Shown here: positions 26,412-33,656 of the stretch, piece after piece
How positions within the stretch are numbered: the stretch's first letter is position 1
Layout of the letters: the number at the start of each line of letters is the position of its first letter
Source: Chryseobacterium turcicum
GTDB taxonomy: Bacteria; Bacteroidota; Bacteroidia; Flavobacteriales; Weeksellaceae
Reading direction: 5' to 3'
DNA length: 64,000 bases
NCBI RefSeq assembly: GCF_021010565.1
Contig: NZ_JAJNAY010000001.1
Coordinates: forward strand, 1,034,001-1,098,000
Program-made: the position numbers and the translations under genes
Notes under the pieces: generated by a model
What the model was told of the DNA's origin: nothing
Databases searched by the model: none
Seen by the model: the letters and a program-made list of their open reading frames with translations, nothing else

Positions 26412-26957
26412 ATGTTAAAAATAGAAGAACTTATTCATGCATACATTCATTCTCAATGTGATTTTGAGAAAGAAATTGTGCTGACTAACCATTTTCAAGC
26501 AGATTGGGAAGCTGATATTTTAATTATAGATTCTGAAGGTTTCAGTCATGAAATAGAAATTAAACTTTCTAAAAGTGATTTTAAAAGTGATTTTAAAAAA
26601 TCTTATGTTAATACTTCAACAGGTGAGAAGTTTCTGAAACACGATAAAATTTGCTGTGGTGATTATATCTGTAATTCTTTCAGTTTTTTGTTACCGATGG
26701 GAATGATTGAGCATTCTGAAATTCCTGAACATTGCGGGATTATTGAGTTTTATCACAATGTAGATTCTTGGGAAACAGAATTTTATTTAATAAGAAAGCC
26801 TAAAAAAGTACACGAAGATTCTTATTGGAAATTGGCAGATAAAGATTTGTTCATAAGAAAAATGGCACTTAATCTTCTGTATAAAAAAATGGAAGTGAAA
26901 GGAAAACATGAAGAACTCATCTTTAAAAATCCTTTTGAAATAAAGAAAACAAAATAA
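26412..26957 (+). CDS. Uncharacterised protein with PD-(D/E)XK nuclease-like signature
   Basis: The 181-residue protein is not assigned to a family with certainty. Residues 33-51 read EADILIIDSEGFSHEIEIK, so Asp35 followed by Glu49-x-Lys51 gives the D...ExK pattern of PD-(D/E)XK nucleases, between two predicted beta strands. The next helix is rich in Lys/Ser/Asp (SKSDFKSDFKKSY). Three cysteines lie in KICCGDYIC. No methylase or other restriction partner is adjacent. It could be a DNA-repair or defence nuclease; this is a motif-level inference. Confidence 0.7.
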   Translation: MLKIEELIHAYIHSQCDFEKEIVLTNHFQADWEADILIIDSEGFSHEIEIKLSKSDFKSDFKKSYVNTSTGEKFLKHDKICCGDYICNSFSFLLPMGMIEHSEIPEHCGIIEFYHNVDSWETEFYLIRKPKKVHEDSYWKLADKDLFIRKMALNLLYKKMEVKGKHEELIFKNPFEIKKTK

Positions 26958-26958
26958 A

Positions 26959-26990
26959 AATTCCTGCCTAAAAAGACAGGAATTCATTTT
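26959..26990. terminator. Bidirectional terminator between 26957 and aqpZ
   Basis: AATTCCTG / CAGGAATT stem with a 10-nt loop; T-rich on both outer sides and placed between convergent genes. Confidence 0.75.
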
Positions 26991-27005
26991 TATATAAAGC
27001 ATTAA

Positions 27006-27719
27006 TTATTTTACTTCGGGTTTTTCTATCAACAGATTGTACGTCAATGCTGCAAAAATTCCACCTAAAATAGGAGCTGTAATAAATAGCCATAGCTGAG
27101 AAAGAGCTTCGCCGCCTGCAAAAATTGCAGGGCCAATACTTCTTGCTGGGTTTACTGAAACTCCGGTTATTTTAATGCCAACAATATGAATTAAAACCAG
27201 AGAGAAGCCAATTGCTAAGCCTGCAAAACCACCATTGATGTTTTTTGTAGAAGTTGATCCCAAAATAACCATCAAAAAGATGAAGGTGAAAATGAATTCA
27301 GCCACAAACGCGGCAACAGTATTGTATTGATCGAGGTATCCTGTTCCCCAGCCGTTAGATCCCAAAGCCCATGGTTTTATTTCTGCGCCCGGATGGTTGG
27401 TGAAAATTAGATAAAGAATGCCGGCTCCGATAATGGCTCCGATAATCTGTGCAATAACGTAGCGAACGGCTTCGTCCATCTTCATTCTTCCTGCTGCAAC
27501 CATGGCAATAGAAATCGCAGGATTGATATGGCATCCTGAAATGTGACCAATAGCGTAAGCCATTGCAACTACACTCAGACCAAATGCGAAAGAAATTCCT
27601 AAAAGTCCTACTCCTGTAGTTCCGTCTGCGCCTGCAATTACGGCGCTTCCACAGCCAATTAAAACTAAGACCATAGTGCCGAACATTTCGGCTACGAATT
27701 TTGAGGTTTTTGAAATCAT
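27006..27719 (-). CDS. aqpZ: Aquaporin / MIP family channel (AqpZ-like)
   Basis: The 237-residue integral membrane protein has six helices and the two pore-forming NPA boxes, SGCHINPAIS and SVNPARSIGP. An Arg directly follows the second NPA, as in water-selective channels. The N-terminus MISKTSKFVAEMFGTMVLVLIGCGSAV is typical of AqpZ. It should carry water across the inner membrane. It is a single gene facing the 26412 gene. Confidence 0.95.
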   Translation of the reverse strand: MISKTSKFVAEMFGTMVLVLIGCGSAVIAGADGTTGVGLLGISFAFGLSVVAMAYAIGHISGCHINPAISIAMVAAGRMKMDEAVRYVIAQIIGAIIGAGILYLIFTNHPGAEIKPWALGSNGWGTGYLDQYNTVAAFVAEFIFTFIFLMVILGSTSTKNINGGFAGLAIGFSLVLIHIVGIKITGVSVNPARSIGPAIFAGGEALSQLWLFITAPILGGIFAALTYNLLIEKPEVK

Positions 27720-27956
27720 CTCTTATTGTATTTTTTAATTAGAAAGCTAATTTACAAAAATTAATAATTCAACATTTATTTATTTTTAATATTTATTTTA
27801 CTATAATTGTGGTTTTATTTTTAAAAATAATTATTATAATTAACTGTTTTTAAGTAAAAGTTTTTAAAAGTAAATTATTATGTTTTTGCTTTAAATTAAT
27901 ACCTTTGAACGTAAGAAAATCAATATTTATTCGTTTTACAGTTTAAATGGTATTTA

Positions 27957-28574
27957 ATGAGGAAATATCTTTTTATAATCACTTTATTTGTTTATCATAG
28001 TTTTTGTGGGCAACAATCTAAAAAAGCATTGCCTTGCTATGATCTTGCAGAAGTTTTAAAAGTGGAAGCAACGCCACTTTATAAATCACATTTGGATGCT
28101 TCGAAAAGTTTTAATGTAAAAATTCTGAAAACAACAAGTACCGTTCAAAAATATATCAACAGCGGAAAATTTCATTCCATCAAAAAGTCTGGAAAAGGCT
28201 ATAAGGTTCAAAAATTAGATTACAGCAGAGCCTGGATGGTTTCTAAAGGGAAATCGACTTTAGAAAAAATGGGCGCGAGGTTTAGTAAAGAAACCAAAGG
28301 TCATACTTTTACTGTTTCATCAATTACAAGAACGTTAGAGGATCAATGCCGATTGAGAAAGGTAAATTCTAATGCGAGTTTAGGAATCAGTTCACACAAT
28401 TACGGTAATTCTTTTGATATTTCTTATGTAAGATTTAATGGTGTTTTAAAGAATAATCCAAAAATGGAGGCTGCTTTAGAAAAGGTGTTGAAATATTATG
28501 CCGATGCAGGGCAAATTTATTATATTAAAGAAAAGCAACAGAGCTGTTTTCATGTGACTGTGAGAAATTATTAA
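27957..28574 (+). CDS. DUF5715 family exported protein, peptidase M15-like
   Basis: The 205-residue product has a signal peptide ending near FCGQ. The core SSITRTLEDQCRLRKVNSN then SSHNYGNSFDISY recalls the zinc site of M15 D-Ala-D-Ala carboxypeptidases (VanY-like): His147 and Asp154 in HxxxxxxD and a late His199 in SCFHVTV. The Glu normally three residues before the last His is Ser196 here, so activity may be altered or lost. A role in peptidoglycan turnover is inferred. A possible -7 box TACCTTTG lies at 27900-27907. Confidence 0.78.
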   Translation: MRKYLFIITLFVYHSFCGQQSKKALPCYDLAEVLKVEATPLYKSHLDASKSFNVKILKTTSTVQKYINSGKFHSIKKSGKGYKVQKLDYSRAWMVSKGKSTLEKMGARFSKETKGHTFTVSSITRTLEDQCRLRKVNSNASLGISSHNYGNSFDISYVRFNGVLKNNPKMEAALEKVLKYYADAGQIYYIKEKQQSCFHVTVRNY

Positions 28575-28655
28575 ATAATTATTATTTATTCATGGGATGT
28601 TTGTGTAGTTTATGGATTATCAATAATTTTATGCACCGAATTAAAAACTATTTTT

Positions 28656-29399
28656 ATGAATAATTTAAACAGAGAAGAATATTCCATGGCCGTAGAAGGC
28701 TGGATTATGGCAAAGCAAGACATTCAACGAGTTGCAGAGCTTTTTCCTCCCAATTACGTATTCAATTTATCACCTGAGCAAGTGCAATGGCTTAAGAAAA
28801 ATAACTCTAACAAAGAATTTTGTGTAGAAATAGGAGTTGTTAAAGATCAATTGTCAATAATTTTATGCCCATTAAACGAAAAAGGGACTAAAGTTGAAGT
28901 TGGTGAAGCTCCTTATTCTTCTTTTGAAGCTTTAGACCGTGACTTGAAATTAACCGAAATTCAAACGTATACAATTGTTAAAAATGCATTGCTATCAAAA
29001 GATATGCGCAAAATTGATAATGATGCTGATATGTTTTTTCCCATTACCAGCCAACCTGTAATGGAGCAGGATAAAGCGGTAGATTCTATCGAATCATGGC
29101 AGAGTAACGGGCAAGACTGGTTTTATGCCCAATACAAACAAGATAAAGGGAGAGGTATTTTTAATAAGTTTTATGTGCCTTCAGATAAAATTTGTCATGC
29201 AGATGAAGGGCTTAGTTTTGTTTGTTCTTTTGGATTGAAATATTCAGAAATTTATCAAAAACAATTACCTGCATTAATCTTTATTTCTTTTCATAACTAT
29301 TTAGGTAACGGAAGTGCACAAACCATCTCAAATACTTATGACTATGCAAAGCCATGTCCTCCAATCTGTAAAATACCAGATCTTGGGACAGATGATTAA
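28656..29399 (+). CDS. Uncharacterised soluble protein heading a two-component operon
   Basis: The 247-residue protein lacks a signal peptide and membrane segments. I recognise no family. Visible features are an N-terminal helical region (MAVEGWIMAKQDIQRVAELF), a mixed alpha/beta middle (SYSSFEALDRDLKL-like run), an aromatic stretch (SWQSNGQDWFYAQYKQDKG) and a C-terminal CPPIC pair. It ends 9 bp before a seven-helix membrane protein gene, followed by a histidine kinase and response regulator, so it may be a signal-input or output protein of that system. Confidence 0.7.
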   Translation: MNNLNREEYSMAVEGWIMAKQDIQRVAELFPPNYVFNLSPEQVQWLKKNNSNKEFCVEIGVVKDQLSIILCPLNEKGTKVEVGEAPYSSFEALDRDLKLTEIQTYTIVKNALLSKDMRKIDNDADMFFPITSQPVMEQDKAVDSIESWQSNGQDWFYAQYKQDKGRGIFNKFYVPSDKICHADEGLSFVCSFGLKYSEIYQKQLPALIFISFHNYLGNGSAQTISNTYDYAKPCPPICKIPDLGTDD

Positions 29400-29408
29400 T
29401 TACTAAAA

Positions 29409-30032
29409 ATGGTAGAATTTTACAAAACATTTTTATTTATAAATTATGGGCTGCTTTCAGTCCTCATTTTCCTGATATTTTGGAAATATACCATTCTTAA
29501 TAAAATAGAAAAGCAATATACATATTATATTGTTTTTCTGTTTTTAATAGAATTGTGCAGTTTTGTATTGCCTTATCTATTAGAATTAAAAGATACCTCT
29601 TTTTTATATCATTTCTTTATCGCAGGTGAATTTTTACTTTTAACGGGGATTTTTATAAGAAAGCTGAATCTAAATAAACTATTCTTAATTTTTTCGGCAC
29701 TTTTGTCGATTGGGTTTTTGTTTGTGATTTATGGCTTAAAGATTAGTTTTAATTATGATTTGGCGAAAATAGTTTCCAATCTGATTATTATATGTCTTGT
29801 TGCCGTATTTTTGATTCAGCAAATTAAAAACGGGAAAAATATTGATCGATTTATTTTGGTAGATGCAAGTATCTTTTTTTATTATTCAGTTTCTGTTCTT
29901 ATTTTTGTAGTCTTATCACAATTCGTTAATCTGTCTACAGAAAGTGTTTACTTAATAATGGGCGTCAATAATGTTTTGTCAACTTTTCTTTATTGTTCAA
30001 TCTTATATACCTTTTTAAAATTAAAGAAGTAA
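29409..30032 (+). CDS. Seven-helix integral membrane protein, possible sensor
   Basis: The 207-residue protein is almost entirely hydrophobic with seven predicted helices (about 8-25, 36-57, 65-83, 91-110, 122-140, 149-172, 180-203) and only short loops. I do not recognise a named family, although the topology recalls 7TM receptor modules. The kinase frame that follows overlaps its end by 40 bp, so the two are probably made together; because that kinase has only one membrane helix and no large sensor domain, this protein is a good candidate for the input subunit. Confidence 0.75.
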   Translation: MVEFYKTFLFINYGLLSVLIFLIFWKYTILNKIEKQYTYYIVFLFLIELCSFVLPYLLELKDTSFLYHFFIAGEFLLLTGIFIRKLNLNKLFLIFSALLSIGFLFVIYGLKISFNYDLAKIVSNLIIICLVAVFLIQQIKNGKNIDRFILVDASIFFYYSVSVLIFVVLSQFVNLSTESVYLIMGVNNVLSTFLYCSILYTFLKLKK

Positions 30033-30781
30033 CCTTAAATATCAATCTGCTTATTCTGATAATTGTAACGCTTGCAATTATCGTGTTTTTTATATTGGTG
30101 GCGTACAAAACTTTTGTAGACCGTATTATAAAAGAAAAAGAAGTGCAGAGTTTAGCAGAAATTCAGCATCAAAAAAAGCTGATTTTAGAAAGTACCAAGG
30201 TACAGGAAGAAGAGCGTAAAAGAATTGCTATATCCGTGCATGATGATATTGGTAACAGATTAAACATCCTTTCTTTATGGCTTAATAACCTTGATATTGA
30301 AGATGAATCTACTTCTAATGTAATTTCAGGTCAGATCTCAGAATTAATTGACAGTACAAGAAATATCTCACATTCACTTTATCCTGTCAACTTAGAAAAA
30401 TTAGGTTTGATTTTGTATATCGAAGAACTTATTACCAATTTGTCGGCAAGAATCAATATTTCACTTTTTGTTTCTTCAAAATATATACAAAAAGATCTCT
30501 TTACAGAAGTTCAGATTTACAGGATTATACAGGAGTTTACCACCAATGTGATTAAGCATTCAAATGCCGATAAAATAGACATCGTCATCAAAGATTTTAA
30601 TGATTTTACAGGAATTATTATCTTTGATAATGGGCAAGGATTTGATTATGAAAAGGTTAAAAAAGGGATGGGAATCAAGAATATAGAATCAAGACTACAG
30701 TCGATGGATGCCCAATTCAAATGGAAAAGTATTATAAATAAAGGAAGTCGATTAATATTTAAAATTCAGAAAAAACAATGA
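29993..30781 (+). CDS. Sensor histidine kinase, HisKA_3/NarX-like
   Basis: The 262-residue kinase has a single membrane helix (about 18-38), a short coiled linker, a HisKA_3 dimerisation domain with RKRIAISVHDDIGNRL (His83) and an HATPase domain with IIQEFTTNVIKHSNADKI (N box), FDNGQGFD and GMGIKNIESR. No ATG is available in frame near the start; TTG at 29993 is the likely start and overlaps the upstream gene by 40 bp. It should phosphorylate the response regulator whose ATG overlaps its stop. Confidence 0.9.
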   Translation: MFNLIYLFKIKEVTLNINLLILIIVTLAIIVFFILVAYKTFVDRIIKEKEVQSLAEIQHQKKLILESTKVQEEERKRIAISVHDDIGNRLNILSLWLNNLDIEDESTSNVISGQISELIDSTRNISHSLYPVNLEKLGLILYIEELITNLSARINISLFVSSKYIQKDLFTEVQIYRIIQEFTTNVIKHSNADKIDIVIKDFNDFTGIIIFDNGQGFDYEKVKKGMGIKNIESRLQSMDAQFKWKSIINKGSRLIFKIQKKQ

Positions 30782-31449
30782 GTGAGCAAATAAAAATTGC
30801 CTTGGTTGATGACGAGCAGTTAATACTTGAAGGAGTAAAAATGCTGTTGTCAAAAGAAAAAAACTTTTCGGTAACCATGATGGCCAATGCGGGAAACGTT
30901 TTTCTTGAGAATCTTGAGAAATGTACAGAAAAAGACTTCCCAGATATTGCTCTGGTTGACGTTCAGATGCACCCAATGAATGGTTTTGAATTGGTAGAAA
31001 TTTTAAAAGATAAATATCCAGATTTAAAAATTATTATTCTTTCATCCCATTACAAAACATCGGTTTTAGGGTATATGGTTAAATTGGGAGTTGCTGCATT
31101 TCTTCCGAAAAATTCAGATAAAAAACTGTTTATAGAAGCTATATTTAAAGTATCTGAAAACGGTATTTTCTTTACCAATGAAGATCATGAGATGCTTCTT
31201 TCTTATATGAATAATAGTTCCAAGAAAAAATCACTCTTTAGTATGGATGATGATCTGTCTGAGAGAGAAAAAGACGTTGTGAAGCTAATCTGCCAGGAAT
31301 GCACCAATAATGAAATTGCAGAAAAACTTTTTATCAGCCCAAGAACGGTAGAAAGCCATCGACAAAGAGCCATCGAAAAAATAGGCGCTAAAAATACGGT
31401 GGGAATTGTAATTTATGCCATTGTAAACAATATTTATTCTCCAGCTTAA
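30778..31449 (+). CDS. NarL/FixJ-family response regulator
   Basis: The 223-residue protein has an N-terminal receiver domain (VDDEQLILEGVKMLL, phospho-acceptor Asp in ALVDVQMHPMNG, Lys in LPKNSDKK) and a C-terminal LuxR-type helix-turn-helix (LSEREKDVVKLICQECTNNE, TVESHRQRAIEKIGAKN). Its start overlaps the kinase stop by 4 bp. It most likely acts as a DNA-binding regulator of genes outside this operon. The operon ends at the terminator at 31457. Confidence 0.95.
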   Translation: MSEQIKIALVDDEQLILEGVKMLLSKEKNFSVTMMANAGNVFLENLEKCTEKDFPDIALVDVQMHPMNGFELVEILKDKYPDLKIIILSSHYKTSVLGYMVKLGVAAFLPKNSDKKLFIEAIFKVSENGIFFTNEDHEMLLSYMNNSSKKKSLFSMDDDLSEREKDVVKLICQECTNNEIAEKLFISPRTVESHRQRAIEKIGAKNTVGIVIYAIVNNIYSPA

Positions 31450-31456
31450 AAATGCG

Positions 31457-31482
31457 AAGTCCGTATAAATACGGATTTTTTT
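31457..31482 (+). terminator. Rho-independent terminator of the two-component operon
   Basis: Nine-bp stem AAGTCCGTA / TACGGATTT (one G-T pair), TAAA loop and a T-run, starting 8 bp after the stop. Confidence 0.88.
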
Positions 31483-31634
31483 ATTTACGTGTTTTTACGG
31501 AATGAATTTATTTTTTTATGACGTTATTTTGTTATGTTCATTGAGAAGTGCTTTGTAAATCTTGGGAATGAATAATAAAACCGGCTGAATTTCTTAAATA
31601 AATTCTAGGCAAATGTTTTTAAAAATTTAGCAGG

Positions 31635-31664
31635 GAGCTGTCATTTGAGACCGCTCTTTTTTTT
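31635..31664 (+). terminator. Isolated terminator-like hairpin
   Basis: GAGCTGTC / GACCGCTC (one mismatch) with an ATTTGA loop is followed by eight T. No gene precedes it within the 150 bp after the operon terminator, so it may be a backup or end an unseen small transcript. The rest of 31483-31748 holds no gene that I can support. Confidence 0.5.
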
Positions 31665-31748
31665 ATTTCCTTGTCATTCATTTCTTTTTATTATTTTTCT
31701 GAAATAAAATTGATACTATCGTCGTAATTTTAACACATATTTTAAAGA

Positions 31749-32399
31749 ATGAAGATATACAGATTTTATGTGAGTTCAGAGAATGGTTTTCAAGCAGTTA
31801 CTGACTTACCTCCTCGAGAGTTATTAGAAAGAAATTTATATACTGAATATCCATTTAACAATATTGATAGTATTAGATTGGATATGGATGAAGGTACCGA
31901 GATGGCAGATGTATTAAAAGTAGGTACAACAATGCTACATGGTTTTCCAATACGGAATAAATTTTATGATATTTTAAAAAATTTCAATTTATTTAAAATT
32001 CAATTTGTTGACATCATTGACCGAGATTTAAAGGATTATAAGTTTATGTTTTTCAATAGTGATTTAACCTATGATTTTGATTATCAAAAAAGTGATTTTA
32101 TTTTAATTGAAGATATCCTGGGTAATATAACTGAACTTGATGAAAAAATAGATCCAAGCAGAGATACTGTAGTAAGGGCTTATGATGATTTTTGTATTGA
32201 AGATATATTCAATAGAGTAGTACCTCGAAATGGTTATCATTTTTTACCCGACTTTAATATCTGGGAGCATGATGTTTTTAGAATCGGTCATTTTGATATG
32301 TCTTTTTATGTTTCAGAAAAAGTGAAAAATGCATTAGAAAGTAATAATATTACAGGTGTAGAGTTTATAGAGGAGTCTCTTTTTAATGTAGAACAATAG
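31749..32399 (+). CDS. Immunity-like protein (DUF1629/Imm11-type)
   Basis: The 216-residue soluble protein is acidic and lacks a signal peptide. Its C-terminal run FYVSEKVKNALESNNITGVEFIE closely follows the end of DUF1629/Imm11-type immunity proteins (VSxxxxxxLxxxxITGxxF). Such proteins neutralise toxins of polymorphic or contact-dependent systems. No toxin gene is adjacent, so it may be an orphan immunity gene. Family assignment is by eye. Confidence 0.65.
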   Translation: MKIYRFYVSSENGFQAVTDLPPRELLERNLYTEYPFNNIDSIRLDMDEGTEMADVLKVGTTMLHGFPIRNKFYDILKNFNLFKIQFVDIIDRDLKDYKFMFFNSDLTYDFDYQKSDFILIEDILGNITELDEKIDPSRDTVVRAYDDFCIEDIFNRVVPRNGYHFLPDFNIWEHDVFRIGHFDMSFYVSEKVKNALESNNITGVEFIEESLFNVEQ

Positions 32400-32470
32400 A
32401 TGCTTTTTTGGGTTAAGCACTATAGAATCTTTTCTTAGAGAATGTTTAAATTTAAATGAAAATAATTTAT

Positions 32471-32541
32471 CTCGCAGATTTTGCTGATTAAGCAGATTGA
32501 TTCCTCTGTTTTTAATCTGCTAAATCTGTGAAATCTGCGAG
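32471..32541. repeat. Palindromic intergenic repeat (CTCGCAGATTT family)
   Basis: CTCGCAGATTT (32471-32481) pairs with AAATCTGCGAG (32531-32541), and an inner pair AGCAGATT / AATCTGCT adds to the fold. Repeats with this text are scattered in many Bacteroidetes genomes as far as I recall. Confidence 0.75.
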
Positions 32542-32625
32542 AACTATATAAAAAATGATTTAAAAAAATCAAAAACTAATCATACAGAATTTAAATTAAT
32601 AAAACTTAAACAGGCTCTAAATATA

Positions 32626-33225
32626 TCACCTTAATTTTACATATTTTCCTTTTAGAGAATTCTCTGCCACATACTTTAGTGGCTCATCGTTTGAGTGCAT
32701 ACATTCTTCCAAAAAAGGCTTGACATTTTTGGCGTTCCATCCGGCACATGCGGCTGCAAGTCCATAACGAGGATCTGTTAGTCCCTTCTCCCTATTTTTG
32801 CCAAAATCTTTACAAAGATCAATAATTTGCTCTTGTTCCGTAATCGATGGGGTCATTTTATCATACCCTAAAACTTCTAGAGCTCCTTCAGACATAGAAT
32901 ATATATTTTGCATTATTAAATCTAAAATTACAGTAACATCATTATTGTTTTCTCTTTCAAGCCTACAATAAGCCATTACAGCAGTTCGTAAAAAGAATCC
33001 TTTATCTATATAGTTTTCTTTGATATATACTTTTGCGTCCTTGTTATCACCCAATTCCCCAATTGCCCTGATGAGTTCCATCTCTGTTTCATTATGCTTT
33101 TTCAAGTACTCCAATTTTAAAGCATCTAACAAAACCGATTTATACTCAAAAAGGCATTTCTTTCGTATTTCTATAGCCGCTTTTCTTCTCTTGACAGTTG
33201 ATGTTCCTAATAAATCTTCAATCAT
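32626..33225 (-). CDS. HEAT-repeat-like protein
   Basis: The 199-residue protein is helical throughout, with repeated patterns such as VKRRKAAIEIRKKCLFEYK, METELIRAIGELGDNKDAK-like and GALEVLGYDKM segments that suggest about five HEAT-type helix pairs. No signal peptide or catalytic motif is present. HEAT proteins work as protein-binding scaffolds; several immunity proteins have this fold, and the neighbour at 31749 is immunity-like, but the link is only positional. Confidence 0.7.
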   Translation of the reverse strand: MIEDLLGTSTVKRRKAAIEIRKKCLFEYKSVLLDALKLEYLKKHNETEMELIRAIGELGDNKDAKVYIKENYIDKGFFLRTAVMAYCRLERENNNDVTVILDLIMQNIYSMSEGALEVLGYDKMTPSITEQEQIIDLCKDFGKNREKGLTDPRYGLAAACAGWNAKNVKPFLEECMHSNDEPLKYVAENSLKGKYVKLR

Positions 33226-33281
33226 TATAAATCTTTAATTTTCCAGTTATTAAATTTTTCTTTTTTAAAAGTCCTTTTGTT

Positions 33282-33404
33282 TCATGGTAAAGATAAAATT
33301 TCTTTAAGTGAACTTGTTGTGCTTAGTAATTTGTTTTGATGGCAAAACCTGCGCATTCGAATAACGATATTTGTTCCTTGCAGACAACTCTCAGCCTCAT
33401 TCAT
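33282..33404 (-). CDS. Possible small ORF of 40 residues
   Basis: An ATG at 33404 opens a 40-codon frame (starts MNEAESCLQGTNIVIRMRRF) in the 431-bp gap 33226-33656. It could be a short peptide, a gene remnant or a repeat that happens to be open; no ribosome-binding evidence was found. The rest of the gap shows only the ABC-F promoter. Confidence 0.2.
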   Translation of the reverse strand: MNEAESCLQGTNIVIRMRRFCHQNKLLSTTSSLKEILSLP

Positions 33405-33575
33405 ATTTGTGGGAACATCTTTTTATGATTAAAAAAGCTTGATGTTCTTTCGATAATTCAAAAATAGAAGTTTTTTCCAGCATATTTATAATTCCTTGAA
33501 AATTTTCCACTAATTTTCCCAAACAGAAATAGTGAATCATAATCCGTTATTAAAAATTATCCAATAATTATTCTT

Positions 33576-33607
33576 TTGAGAAGATTCATTTCTTTTCCGT
33601 ATTTTTG
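33576..33607 (+). promoter_or_regulatory. Promoter of the ABC-F gene
   Basis: TTG (33576-33578), 21 nt, then TATTTTTG (33600-33607) and GCACCC, a strong flavobacterial-type promoter 50 bp before the ATG. Confidence 0.75.
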
Positions 33608-33656
33608 CACCCGAAAAAGATTCATATTCATTATTCACTTTTAATATTCATTTCAA

